From VYFG01 sp965203365 (GTDB lineage Bacteria > Pseudomonadota > Gammaproteobacteria > Arenicellales > Poriferihabitantaceae), in NCBI GenBank assembly GCA_965203365.1, contig OZ241878.1, forward strand, positions 2,728,001 through 2,792,000: a stretch of DNA of 64,000 nucleotides, given 5' to 3'. The notes under the pieces were generated by a model that did no database searches, had not been told where the DNA came from, and saw only the letters and a list, made by a program, of their open reading frames with translations. The position numbers were made by a program, and so were the translations under genes. Shown one piece after another: positions 34,391 through 42,343 of this stretch; the first letter of the stretch is position 1, and the number at the start of each line of letters is the position of its first letter.

Positions 34391-36133
34391 GTGATTAAAG
34401 AACGCATCGCGGCCTTGATCGAGCAGTCCCTGCGGACACTGGAAGGGTCGGTTTCGTTACCGGCTGATGCCGCGAGTCGAGGCCGTATCGAACGCACCAA
34501 GGACCCGGCCCATGGCGATTTTGCCAGCAATATTGCCTTGGTGCTGTCCAAGGCGGCGAGAATCAGCCCCAGGGAACTCGCGGCCAAAGTGGTGGCAAAG
34601 CTGCCCGTGTCCGACTGGGTTGAAACGGTCAACATAGCGGGCCCTGGCTTTATCAATTTCACCATTGCCCGAACCAGTTGGCTGGCTTTGATTGACGAGA
34701 TTCGGAAACAGGGCCATCGTTATGGCCGCAGTCATTCTGGCCAGAATGGCCGGATCATGGTGGAATTCGTGTCCGCCAATCCCACGGGACCGCTGCATGT
34801 TGGGCACGGTCGCGGAGCGGCCTATGGGGATGCGTTGGCCCGGATCCTTCGTGCAGCGGGTTATGATGTCCATAGTGAATACTATGTCAACGACGCCGGG
34901 CGCCAGATGGACATCCTGGCACTTAGTGTCTGGTTGCGTTATCAGGAATTGTTCGGCAGCCAGTTCGACTTCCCGATAGGGGCCTATCAGGGGGAATATG
35001 TCCGGGAAATGGCCGGGAAACTGAGAGATGCAATCGGTGATCAGCTGACTGATTGCGTCAGTTCACTGTTTGACGATTTGCCGGATGAGACGGAGGCGAT
35101 GTTGGATGACCTGGTGAGCCGGACACGATCATTGATGGGCCAGGAACGGTTCAGAAAAGTGTTCGATCATGCCTGTGAGGCCATGGTGGCAGACATTCGT
35201 CAGGATCTGGCCGAATTCGGTGTCCATTTCCAGCGGTGGTTTCCCGAAAGCCACCTGATCAAGGATGGGGCCATGAACAAGGCGATTCGGGCACTTGAGG
35301 AAAATGGGCACATCTATGAAAAAGATGGCGCCAAGTGGTTCCGGGCATCGGATTGGGGAGATGAAAAAGACCGGGTCGTGGTCCGGGCCAATGGGACACA
35401 TACCTATTTTGCCACGGATCTGGCCTATCATTTTGACAAGGGAGAGCGCGGCTTTGATCGTCTATTGGATATTTTCGGGGCGGACCATCACGGTTATGTC
35501 AATCGGATCAAAGCCTCCTTTGCAGCCTTGGGGCATTGTCGAGAAAAACTCGATATCCTGTTGGTGCAGTTTGCGGTTCTTTACCGCCATGGTCAGAAGG
35601 TATCCATGTCGACCAGACAGGGGGAGTTCGTGACCTTGCGGGAGTTGCGAGAAGAGGTCGGCAATGACGCGGCCCGCTTTTTCTATGCGCTCCGACGTCC
35701 GGAGCAGCATATGGACTTTGATCTGGATTTGGCCAAGTCGCAGTCGGCGGACAATCCGGTATATTATATCCAGTATGCCCATGCCCGAATCTGCAGCGTG
35801 TTTCGTCAAACCCGCGAACGTCAACTCGAGACACCAGACCAGACCGCACCGGACTATACGCTGTTGGTCGAACCCCGTGAACAGGAACTGCTTTGCACCC
35901 TGTCCCGCTTCCCGGAAGTGGTGGGGTCGGCCGCAGATTCTTTGGAACCGCATCAAGTGGCCTATTTCCTGCGCGACCTCGCGACTGATTTTCATGCCTA
36001 TTACAATGCCCATCCGTTCCTGGCCAGTCAGGAGGATCTCCGGTTGGCCCGGTTGGGGTTGATCGATGCCACTCGGCAAGTGATACGCAATGGTCTTGAC
36101 CTGCTGGGTGTCCGGGCTCCCGAATCCATGTAG
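34391..36133 (+). CDS. argS: Arginyl-tRNA synthetase
   Basis: A 580-residue class I synthetase that charges tRNA-Arg. It shows the N-terminal Add-1 domain, the HIGH-type motif in FVSANPTGPLHVGHGRGAAY near residue 127, DWGDEKDRVVVRANGTHTYF, the KMSKS-equivalent region QKVSMSTRQGEF, and the C-terminal anticodon-binding helices ending DLLGVRAPES. The start is GTG at 34391. It is followed after 24 bp by a SPOR protein gene, a common pairing in gammaproteobacteria. Confidence 0.95.
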   Translation: MIKERIAALIEQSLRTLEGSVSLPADAASRGRIERTKDPAHGDFASNIALVLSKAARISPRELAAKVVAKLPVSDWVETVNIAGPGFINFTIARTSWLALIDEIRKQGHRYGRSHSGQNGRIMVEFVSANPTGPLHVGHGRGAAYGDALARILRAAGYDVHSEYYVNDAGRQMDILALSVWLRYQELFGSQFDFPIGAYQGEYVREMAGKLRDAIGDQLTDCVSSLFDDLPDETEAMLDDLVSRTRSLMGQERFRKVFDHACEAMVADIRQDLAEFGVHFQRWFPESHLIKDGAMNKAIRALEENGHIYEKDGAKWFRASDWGDEKDRVVVRANGTHTYFATDLAYHFDKGERGFDRLLDIFGADHHGYVNRIKASFAALGHCREKLDILLVQFAVLYRHGQKVSMSTRQGEFVTLRELREEVGNDAARFFYALRRPEQHMDFDLDLAKSQSADNPVYYIQYAHARICSVFRQTRERQLETPDQTAPDYTLLVEPREQELLCTLSRFPEVVGSAADSLEPHQVAYFLRDLATDFHAYYNAHPFLASQEDLRLARLGLIDATRQVIRNGLDLLGVRAPESM

Positions 36134-36157
36134 AAGGCATCACGACCCACCAAACGT

Positions 36158-36925
36158 ATGGCTCAGGCAAAGAAGAAAAAACAAGGTCATCTGAAAGGCT
36201 CCCCATTCCGGCCAGGCAGGTGGCTCAAGGGGGTTTCCGGCAGTCTGGGCATGTTGCTCATTGGCATGGTTGTCGGCTCACTGATCACAACGCTCTGGAA
36301 CGGATGGCGACGGGGCGGCAGCGAGATCGGTTCCGGCATTCAGCGTATGATGGAAGCCTCCAGTACGCGTTCAACCGAGGGTTCTTCTGCCGAGTCGCCA
36401 GCTACGGTCCAATCAGAGCCACAGAAAATCCATTACGAATTTTTTACCGTGTTACCGGAGATGGAAATGGTGGTGTCAGAGAGTGATCGGCCCACCCCAG
36501 AGGAGGCATTGGACGAGTCCGGAACCGCCGAACCGGACTCCTCTAAACCGACTGCGGTGACAGTGGCGGCTATCGAACCGACCCCTACCGAAACCGGCGC
36601 AGTGACCCGAACGCCAACAGCATCGGCAAAACAACCACAGACTCCTGTTCGAACGGTCCGACAAACGCCGGCCGGTTCCTATATGTTGCAGGCAGGCTCT
36701 TTCACTCGCCCTGCACAGGCAGATCAACAAAAGGCCAAGATCGCCTTGCTCGGCTTGAGTGCGAACATCCAGAAGGTGACGATCCAGGGTCGTGGGGATT
36801 TTTACCGCGTGCGACTGGGGCCTTTTTCCGATTATGGTCATATGGAGCGAGCCAGCCAGAGGCTGGATCAAGAGAATATCCAGTCCATACGTCTCAAGGT
36901 TTTGCGCCCGGATCGGAACAACTGA
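36158..36925 (+). CDS. SPOR-domain membrane protein (FtsN-like)
   Basis: A 255-residue protein with a basic cytoplasmic N-terminus (AQAKKKKQGHLKG), a single membrane segment (LGMLLIGMVVGSLITTLW, residues 30-48), a long Pro/Thr/Ser-rich periplasmic linker and a C-terminal SPOR domain (SYMLQAGSFTRPAQADQQKA to the end). SPOR domains bind denuded septal peptidoglycan; the topology is that of FtsN, an activator of septal synthesis. Its place after argS is typical of this FtsN-like group. Confidence 0.85.
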   Translation: MAQAKKKKQGHLKGSPFRPGRWLKGVSGSLGMLLIGMVVGSLITTLWNGWRRGGSEIGSGIQRMMEASSTRSTEGSSAESPATVQSEPQKIHYEFFTVLPEMEMVVSESDRPTPEEALDESGTAEPDSSKPTAVTVAAIEPTPTETGAVTRTPTASAKQPQTPVRTVRQTPAGSYMLQAGSFTRPAQADQQKAKIALLGLSANIQKVTIQGRGDFYRVRLGPFSDYGHMERASQRLDQENIQSIRLKVLRPDRNN

Positions 36926-36948
36926 TCAAGGCCCCCCTCGCCCGCCCG

Positions 36949-37881
36949 ATGAAGTCCATCCGAATCGCCACTCGGAAAAGCCAACTGGCACTGTGGCAGG
37001 CCCATTATGTTCGGGATCGATTGCAGGCTTACCACAAGAATCTTGCGGTTGAGATTGTGAAATTGATATCCGAAGGCGATCGCACTCTGGATGTTCCCTT
37101 GGCCCGGGTCGGGGGAAAGGGGTTGTTTCTCAAGGAGTTGGAACAGGCTATTCTGAGTGGAGATTGCGACATTGCTGTCCATTCGATGAAGGATGTCACG
37201 GTGACCATGCCGGAAGGGTTGCAGATCGCCATCATCTGCCCTCGGGGAGACCCTCGTGACGCCTTGGTTTCCAATCAGTATGACTCTCTGGCAGCCATGC
37301 CTCCGGGTTCTGTGGTCGGCACCTGCAGCCTGAGACGGGGGTGCCAGATCCGAGCAGCCTATCCATTCCTGGAGGTGCGGAATCTTCGAGGGAATGTGAA
37401 TACCCGACTGGATCGATTGGACCAGGGGGATTACGATGCACTGATTTTGGCCGCCGCCGGGTTGATTCGACTTGGGCTGCGATCGCGAATCCGGGCTTTT
37501 TTTTCACCTGAAACGATGCTCCCGGCGGTGGCGCAAGGTGCTGTGGGAATTGAATGCCGTGCAGGAGATTCACCCGTCGAGGCTTTGCTTGCCCCATTGA
37601 GTGACCCCATATCCACCCAGGCCGTGCAGGCCGAAAGGGCGGTCAATGCGGGACTGGTTGGAGGATGTCATGTTCCGGTCGCCGCTTTCGCTGAGATTCG
37701 TCAAGACTCCCTGTTCATCCGAGGCTTGGTGGGACGACCCGACGGGTCGCGTTTGTTACGGGCTGAGGCCAGAGGCAGTGTAGTTGATGCCATCCCGCTT
37801 GGCCGCCAGGTGGCAGATAGGCTGCTGGAACAAGGGGCAGCCGATATCCTGGCCAAAATCTATGCCACCGGGAGTTCTTGA
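36949..37881 (+). CDS. hemC: Porphobilinogen deaminase (hydroxymethylbilane synthase)
   Basis: A 310-residue enzyme joining four porphobilinogen units into hydroxymethylbilane. Motifs are IRIATRKSQLALWQA, GDRTLDVPLARVGGKGLFLK, HSMKDV, the RRGCQIRAAYPFLEVRNLRG substrate-binding arginines, and the dipyrromethane cofactor cysteine in NAGLVGGCHVPVAA. It overlaps hemD by 20 bp. In related bacteria hemC-hemD-hemX-hemY are contiguous; here the operon is split after hemD. Confidence 0.96.
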   Translation: MKSIRIATRKSQLALWQAHYVRDRLQAYHKNLAVEIVKLISEGDRTLDVPLARVGGKGLFLKELEQAILSGDCDIAVHSMKDVTVTMPEGLQIAIICPRGDPRDALVSNQYDSLAAMPPGSVVGTCSLRRGCQIRAAYPFLEVRNLRGNVNTRLDRLDQGDYDALILAAAGLIRLGLRSRIRAFFSPETMLPAVAQGAVGIECRAGDSPVEALLAPLSDPISTQAVQAERAVNAGLVGGCHVPVAAFAEIRQDSLFIRGLVGRPDGSRLLRAEARGSVVDAIPLGRQVADRLLEQGAADILAKIYATGSS

Positions 37882-38677
37882 AGGAGTCAGTATCTTGATT
37901 CCCCGGCCAAAGGGTCGAGGAGAGGATCTTGTGTGCGCCATTGGTGCCTTGGGCGGTGAGGTGGTCCGTTTCTCGGTTATTGAGATTGAATTGTGTTCCT
38001 CTGAAGGATTGCTGCAACCCGGCGGCATGACGCTGGATCGATTCGCCTTGGCGATTTTTGTCAGCGTCAACTCGGTGCATGCACTGGCGAAGACATTGAC
38101 CGATTCCGTTCGCTTTCCAGCACAGCTTGCAGTGGCGGCGATCGGTCAAGCGACAGCGGATGCATTGGAGCGACTCGGCATTTCCGTCCGTTTTTTGCCG
38201 GAAGGAAGTCATGACAGTGAAGGGTTGCTTCGAGCGCTTTCCAAGATGCCGGTAGAGGGTCGTAACGTGGTGATTTATCGAGGTGACGACGGAAGGAATG
38301 TCTTGGCCAGCGGACTCAGTCAACGCGGTGCCCATGTCTATCCGCTCGAAAGCTATCGACGCCACTCCAGTCCGTCTCCACTCCAGGAGTCACTGGTGAA
38401 ATGGTTAGACCAGCCCAAGGGTATTTTGTTGGTCACCAGCGTCTTCATCCTGAAATCCCTTCTATCTCGAACACCGGTAAAGTGGCAGTCACAATTGGTG
38501 ACCCGACCGGTTGTGACGATGAGTGCCCGAATTGCTTCAGCGTGTCGCGCCGCTGGATTTCATGGCCTGATCCAGGTGACGGATGGAACCGATTGCAAAG
38601 CCATCACCAAGGCCTTGGTTACCATTTCACAACGGTTAGCGAGCCGAGACATCAACGGGCGCATACCAGATGAATGA
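37862..38677 (+). CDS. hemD: Uroporphyrinogen-III synthase
   Basis: A 271-residue protein with the poorly conserved HemD fold: ILIPRPKGRGEDLVCAIGAL at the start, AIFVSVNSVHAL near 65, AIGQATADALERLGI near 95, and a second half with VVIYRGDDGRNVLASGLSQR and YPLESYRR. It inverts ring D while closing hydroxymethylbilane. I chose ATG 37862, overlapping hemC; the frame is open upstream to 37784 but that part is hemC in another frame. The stop at 38677 is followed by the convergent Dnd island instead of hemX. Confidence 0.92.
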   Translation: MPPGVLEGVSILIPRPKGRGEDLVCAIGALGGEVVRFSVIEIELCSSEGLLQPGGMTLDRFALAIFVSVNSVHALAKTLTDSVRFPAQLAVAAIGQATADALERLGISVRFLPEGSHDSEGLLRALSKMPVEGRNVVIYRGDDGRNVLASGLSQRGAHVYPLESYRRHSSPSPLQESLVKWLDQPKGILLVTSVFILKSLLSRTPVKWQSQLVTRPVVTMSARIASACRAAGFHGLIQVTDGTDCKAITKALVTISQRLASRDINGRIPDE

Positions 38678-38921
38678 TGTGGGCATCTTTTCTTGGACTA
38701 ACAAACCATCCTAAATGACCATGTTCGGTTACATGCCGTTTTTCGTATGGATAGTGCACCGATTTCTGATGAACATCAGTAAACGGATACTCTGTCAGTA
38801 AATCCCCCTCTCGCCAAGAGATGTCATTCAAAGAGGTTGTTCCTAATACACTGGTGGTTAAACTTTATAGGTTGGCCATCAATATTAGGTGTGCGTAGCG
38901 TTTTCCCTCCTGCCTTCATTC

Positions 38922-40235
38922 TCAATGATCGTCCGCTATGCAAGGTCTGGACCGTTTTTCCCCATCCAAAAACTTTTGTGGCAACTCAGCTGATTCGTCT
39001 CCGAGAGCCAGCCTGTAAGAATAAAGAAGCCTTTGCCCATTCATCTCAATTCCGCTCATATAGGAAAGAAGTCGGCCAGCCAACGATGCTCCTTTCGCAA
39101 TCACCCGTTCGCGTTCCGTATCCCAGATTACCCCGCCAAATGGCGGTAAAGTCATATCATTCGGGAAGTGACGAGCAGCCTCCAATGCGAGTTGCATGCC
39201 TTTCGTCTTTGCTATGAAAGCTATGGCATTGGCAAATGCAACCTGTCCGACCGGGCGAAAAAGCACATTGCGTACTTCAGGATTCCGAGCCAATTGCGCA
39301 ATTCTGCTGCTCGGACCTTCTTCAAGGTATTGCTGCAATTCCACATTCAAGGCCGCTATGCCATGAAAATACCGCACGATTTGATTGTAGTAATAATCTA
39401 TACGTTCTTCAGATAGTCGAATATTAATTGCTTCCCGGACTTCTTTTCTTTCATTTGCTGTAGTCGCCAGAGTATTCGGGAGAAGACGTTTGATTACCGT
39501 ATAGAGTGTCACTATAGAAAAAAGAGCATCGGAATGTACAGGAATATTTGGTTTAAAACTGCTTATATCCACCTGACCACGAGAAAACCATTCATGATCA
39601 TCGACTAGGCGACGAGCAAGAATAGCGGGTAAGTCGACTTCATCCAGAATGATGATGTCCTTCAGGCCGACAGGAACGGCCCTCTTGTTCAAATCAATAA
39701 ATAATCTTCGTGTCCTTTGAATGCCTGCGTCGGTATTCAGGTGGGGGACGAACAAGACAGTGAGTATATCTTCCAAGTCATCACCCTCAATCTGAAGTGC
39801 CCTTTTGATTCCAGAAACACGGTGTTGTCCATCAAGAGCAAATAGGCTCTCACTGCCTGTCAATTCCAAGAAACCCACACGATCCTGTTCCTCGAGACGT
39901 TCGATATTCTCTATGTTGAAATCGGATCTAGGCTTGATCCCGAATGGATGCCAGACCGGTTCTCCACCATAGATACCTACAACGATGGCATTAAAGAAGC
40001 GCGAGTCAGTTTCTCTCAAGTAGTTAGCGATTATTTCTTGTCGATTCCGTTTGCCAGGGCCGGATTCCTGCAATTGTCGTTGAATCAATTCACCGAGTTT
40101 TCTATTCTTGTGCAATAAGTGCGCGAAACCAATGCGCTCTTTGACTTCAGACAACGGCATGATCGTTGCATAGTAAACCCAGTCTCCAAATTGGCCTTGA
40201 AGAGCTGGTAGAAAAATCTGTGCAGTCATTGCCAT
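38922..40235 (-). CDS. dndB: DndB-like DGQHR-domain protein
   Basis: A 437-residue protein with the hallmark DGQHR motif (SLFALDGQHRVSGIKRALQI near residue 152) and the surrounding DndB/DGQHR-family pattern (EERIGFAHLLHKN-like VKERIGFAHLLHKNRKLGEL, RRLFIDLNKRAVPV, FGGVIWDTERERVI). In Dnd systems DndB is usually the regulator of the dnd operon, encoded upstream and divergently; here the homologue is the last gene of the operon. The ATG overlaps the reading frame of the GIY-YIG gene (ATGGCAATGA), so the two were probably translationally coupled. Composition is noticeably AT-richer than the hem genes around it. Confidence 0.82.
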   Translation of the reverse strand: MAMTAQIFLPALQGQFGDWVYYATIMPLSEVKERIGFAHLLHKNRKLGELIQRQLQESGPGKRNRQEIIANYLRETDSRFFNAIVVGIYGGEPVWHPFGIKPRSDFNIENIERLEEQDRVGFLELTGSESLFALDGQHRVSGIKRALQIEGDDLEDILTVLFVPHLNTDAGIQRTRRLFIDLNKRAVPVGLKDIIILDEVDLPAILARRLVDDHEWFSRGQVDISSFKPNIPVHSDALFSIVTLYTVIKRLLPNTLATTANERKEVREAINIRLSEERIDYYYNQIVRYFHGIAALNVELQQYLEEGPSSRIAQLARNPEVRNVLFRPVGQVAFANAIAFIAKTKGMQLALEAARHFPNDMTLPPFGGVIWDTERERVIAKGASLAGRLLSYMSGIEMNGQRLLYSYRLALGDESAELPQKFLDGEKRSRPCIADDH

Positions 40236-40354
40236 GCGTTCCTAGAAGAGCGAACTTCAGCGGTGAAGTCCTTAAGACTATAAGGGGGCATCATAGCATC
40301 GTTAAATTCTTTTTCAAGTTGCTTGAGCGGAACGGATTTAATGTCAATCTCTGA

Positions 40355-40873
40355 TCAGGCCAACGTTAACTCACCTTCGAATATATTTAAAAATTTTCGG
40401 ACGGAAATACGACCTGATTTTGAGTCCTTTTCGGAAAAATATTTCATACAGCGTCGTCGTAGCGAATCTGTTGAAATGCCGCCGTACAAGGAGAGCCCCA
40501 GATGTGGAAGACAGGCGAGTTGATGTCCCACATGAAAACAATATATTCCTGGTCTATTACTAATTCTTAATACTTCACTGCGTTGGAATGGCGTGTATTG
40601 CCAGTCAGGCTTATATTTTTCGCAAAATCTCCGCCAGCGATCCGGAAACAGTGCAACTCGGACAGTTCGTAATTCGTGTTCCGCAAGCTGATCTAGAAAA
40701 GGATGCTGAGACATCAGGCTACTTCTGTTTACAGTGGATGGTTGACTTTTTGCAAAATCAACCGACCATGCAAGGTCGGGAAAAGCAAGACAGTAGGGTG
40801 CATTCGGTTTAAGGAGTCCAGCATCGAACCCTCTGAGTGCGGGCTTCCGAGCGTATACGACAAAGCGCTTCAC
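40355..40873 (-). CDS. GIY-YIG nuclease-like protein of the Dnd island, stopped by an in-frame TGA
   Basis: From ATG 40873 the frame encodes 172 residues with a GIY-YIG nuclease core: RPGIYCFHVG (GIY at 109-111), LSLYGGIS (the YIG equivalent at 130-132) and the catalytic-arginine run LRRRCMKYF. An alternative start, ATG 40714 (MSQHPFLDQL), would avoid the 65-bp overlap with the preceding gene. TGA at 40355-40357 ends it. The same frame then stays open for 42 sensible codons (SEIDIKSVPLKQLEKEFNDA onward) to a second TGA at 40226-40228, overlapping the dndB start. This suggests the original protein was about 215 residues and the TGA is a recent nonsense change or, less likely, is read through. 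Confidence 0.72.
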   Translation of the reverse strand: MKRFVVYARKPALRGFDAGLLKPNAPYCLAFPDLAWSVDFAKSQPSTVNRSSLMSQHPFLDQLAEHELRTVRVALFPDRWRRFCEKYKPDWQYTPFQRSEVLRISNRPGIYCFHVGHQLACLPHLGLSLYGGISTDSLRRRCMKYFSEKDSKSGRISVRKFLNIFEGELTLA

Positions 40874-42341
40874 CCACTTGTAAGCTGGTCAGAGAGCTGG
40901 AGCTGCCGAAGACTCGCTTCGTTGGGCCAGGCTTCGCTTGGGTATTGAAAGCGAGCGTCATGCCCATATTGTCAAGATAACCATCTTCTGCACCCTCAAA
41001 GTCGTCGGGGGATTGCGATATTAACATGAGAGATCCGCCTTTTGATCGGCTCATTCGGACAAGGTTGCTAAGAGCAGGAAGCTTTGTCGACAGGATCACA
41101 TGAGCTTCGTCGAGCATAGTTAGATGACGAAGATCGCGTGTACCTTGGTCATCGGTCGGTGCGTCCGGTTGAGAGTTGATCCAGCGGTCCAGGGCATCAA
41201 GGGTCAGGTTGATGATCAGTCGCCGCATTTCTGCTGATCCATCTTGTGGAAGCTTGATGATCCAGCTTCTCGCAAAGAATGCGGCGGGCGAGAGATCGGG
41301 TTTGAAGAGGGCGAACTGAATGAGTTCATTTAAGGTCGCTGTCAACTCGTCGGACTTACGCCCACGGTCCTCATACTCCGATTCCAGCGCCGACGCGACA
41401 TCCGGCAGATTCGCTGGCGTATCCGGTGAACTGTGATGTAGCACGGAAGAGACAGCTTCCCTCAGCGCTTCTGACTGGACCCCACTGGGCTTGCGGGCCT
41501 TTACTGCGGCGATCGAATCCCGAATGCGGGCAGCAGCCGTCTTGATCAATGTGTCGTCACGGGAAGGAACATGCAGTACATCCAATGGGATTGCCGTTTC
41601 TGGTGGAGTGATCGACTTGGCTCCGAAACTCCGTGTAAAGCTGTCAGTAAGATCACCCTTGAAGTCGAATGCCAAGAGCGGCAGATCGCAGTGCCGACGC
41701 AATGTTTGGAGCATGTGAAGCGCAGTCCTTGTCTTGCCGGATCCGACACCGCCCATGATGGCCATATGGGGACTGCCACCTGCTCCGTTTACCGAAAATA
41801 TGACTTGCTCGTCCGATTTGAGGTCTCGAGCAATTTCGCCTATGGGCAACTGGATTTCTCCTGCGTAAGTGGGTGCCGCAGCAGTCGATAGCATATCATC
41901 GGTCTGGTCACCGTCTCCAGCAAAGTGTGCAAGTTCGGCCAGACGCGAGACGAAGCCTTCCATCTGTTGGTCGCCGTCGGTCCAATCCTGTCTGAGAAGA
42001 AACGCACCCCTGTGCCAATGGCGTGTGACCAGTCCCTGAAGGACCTTCTTCGTCATATCCGCCTGATCGCTATGTTGGGTAATGAGTGCCAGCCAAGTGG
42101 ATGCGTGATCACCGTCGCCGAACAGTTGCATGCCGCGCAATGCGACCGCCATGTCGTCGCTGTCTTCGGCTTTCAATTCAGGCGGTTGATCAGGAAGAGA
42201 CAAAGACCTGCCTACAGCCAGCCGGGCGGCGACATATCGATGTTTCCAACCTAGCTTGGCAGTAAGGTCGGCGCAAATGTCATCCGCGACTCGGGTCGTC
42301 CGAAATGTGGAGTTCGCAAGATCTTGAATACCGACAACCAT
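40809..42341 (-). CDS. dndE: DndE domain fused to a HerA/FtsK-like ATPase
   Basis: A 510-residue protein. Residues 1-120 resemble DndE, the small DNA-binding subunit of phosphorothioation complexes (STFRTTRVADDICADLTAKL, RYVAARLAVGRSLSLPD, GMQLFGDGDHASTWLALITQ). The remainder is a HerA-type P-loop ATPase: Walker A GGVGSGKT at 197-204, LLAFDFKGDL, Walker B-like HLTMLDEAHVIL and MSRSKGGSLMLISQSPDDF. Classical DndE is only about 110-130 residues, so the fused motor is the unusual part. It starts 2 bp after the dndD stop. Confidence 0.82.
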   Translation of the reverse strand: MVVGIQDLANSTFRTTRVADDICADLTAKLGWKHRYVAARLAVGRSLSLPDQPPELKAEDSDDMAVALRGMQLFGDGDHASTWLALITQHSDQADMTKKVLQGLVTRHWHRGAFLLRQDWTDGDQQMEGFVSRLAELAHFAGDGDQTDDMLSTAAAPTYAGEIQLPIGEIARDLKSDEQVIFSVNGAGGSPHMAIMGGVGSGKTRTALHMLQTLRRHCDLPLLAFDFKGDLTDSFTRSFGAKSITPPETAIPLDVLHVPSRDDTLIKTAAARIRDSIAAVKARKPSGVQSEALREAVSSVLHHSSPDTPANLPDVASALESEYEDRGRKSDELTATLNELIQFALFKPDLSPAAFFARSWIIKLPQDGSAEMRRLIINLTLDALDRWINSQPDAPTDDQGTRDLRHLTMLDEAHVILSTKLPALSNLVRMSRSKGGSLMLISQSPDDFEGAEDGYLDNMGMTLAFNTQAKPGPTKRVFGSSSSLTSLQVGEALCRIRSEARTQRVRCWTP

Positions 42342-42343
42342 CT

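Noticed and set aside
35508..36206. 232-codon minus-strand frame
   Set aside because: Antisense to argS; no family resemblance.
40355..40357. Selenocysteine codon in the GIY-YIG gene
   Set aside because: No SECIS-like stem-loop was identified and GIY-YIG nucleases are not known selenoproteins; a nonsense mutation is simpler.
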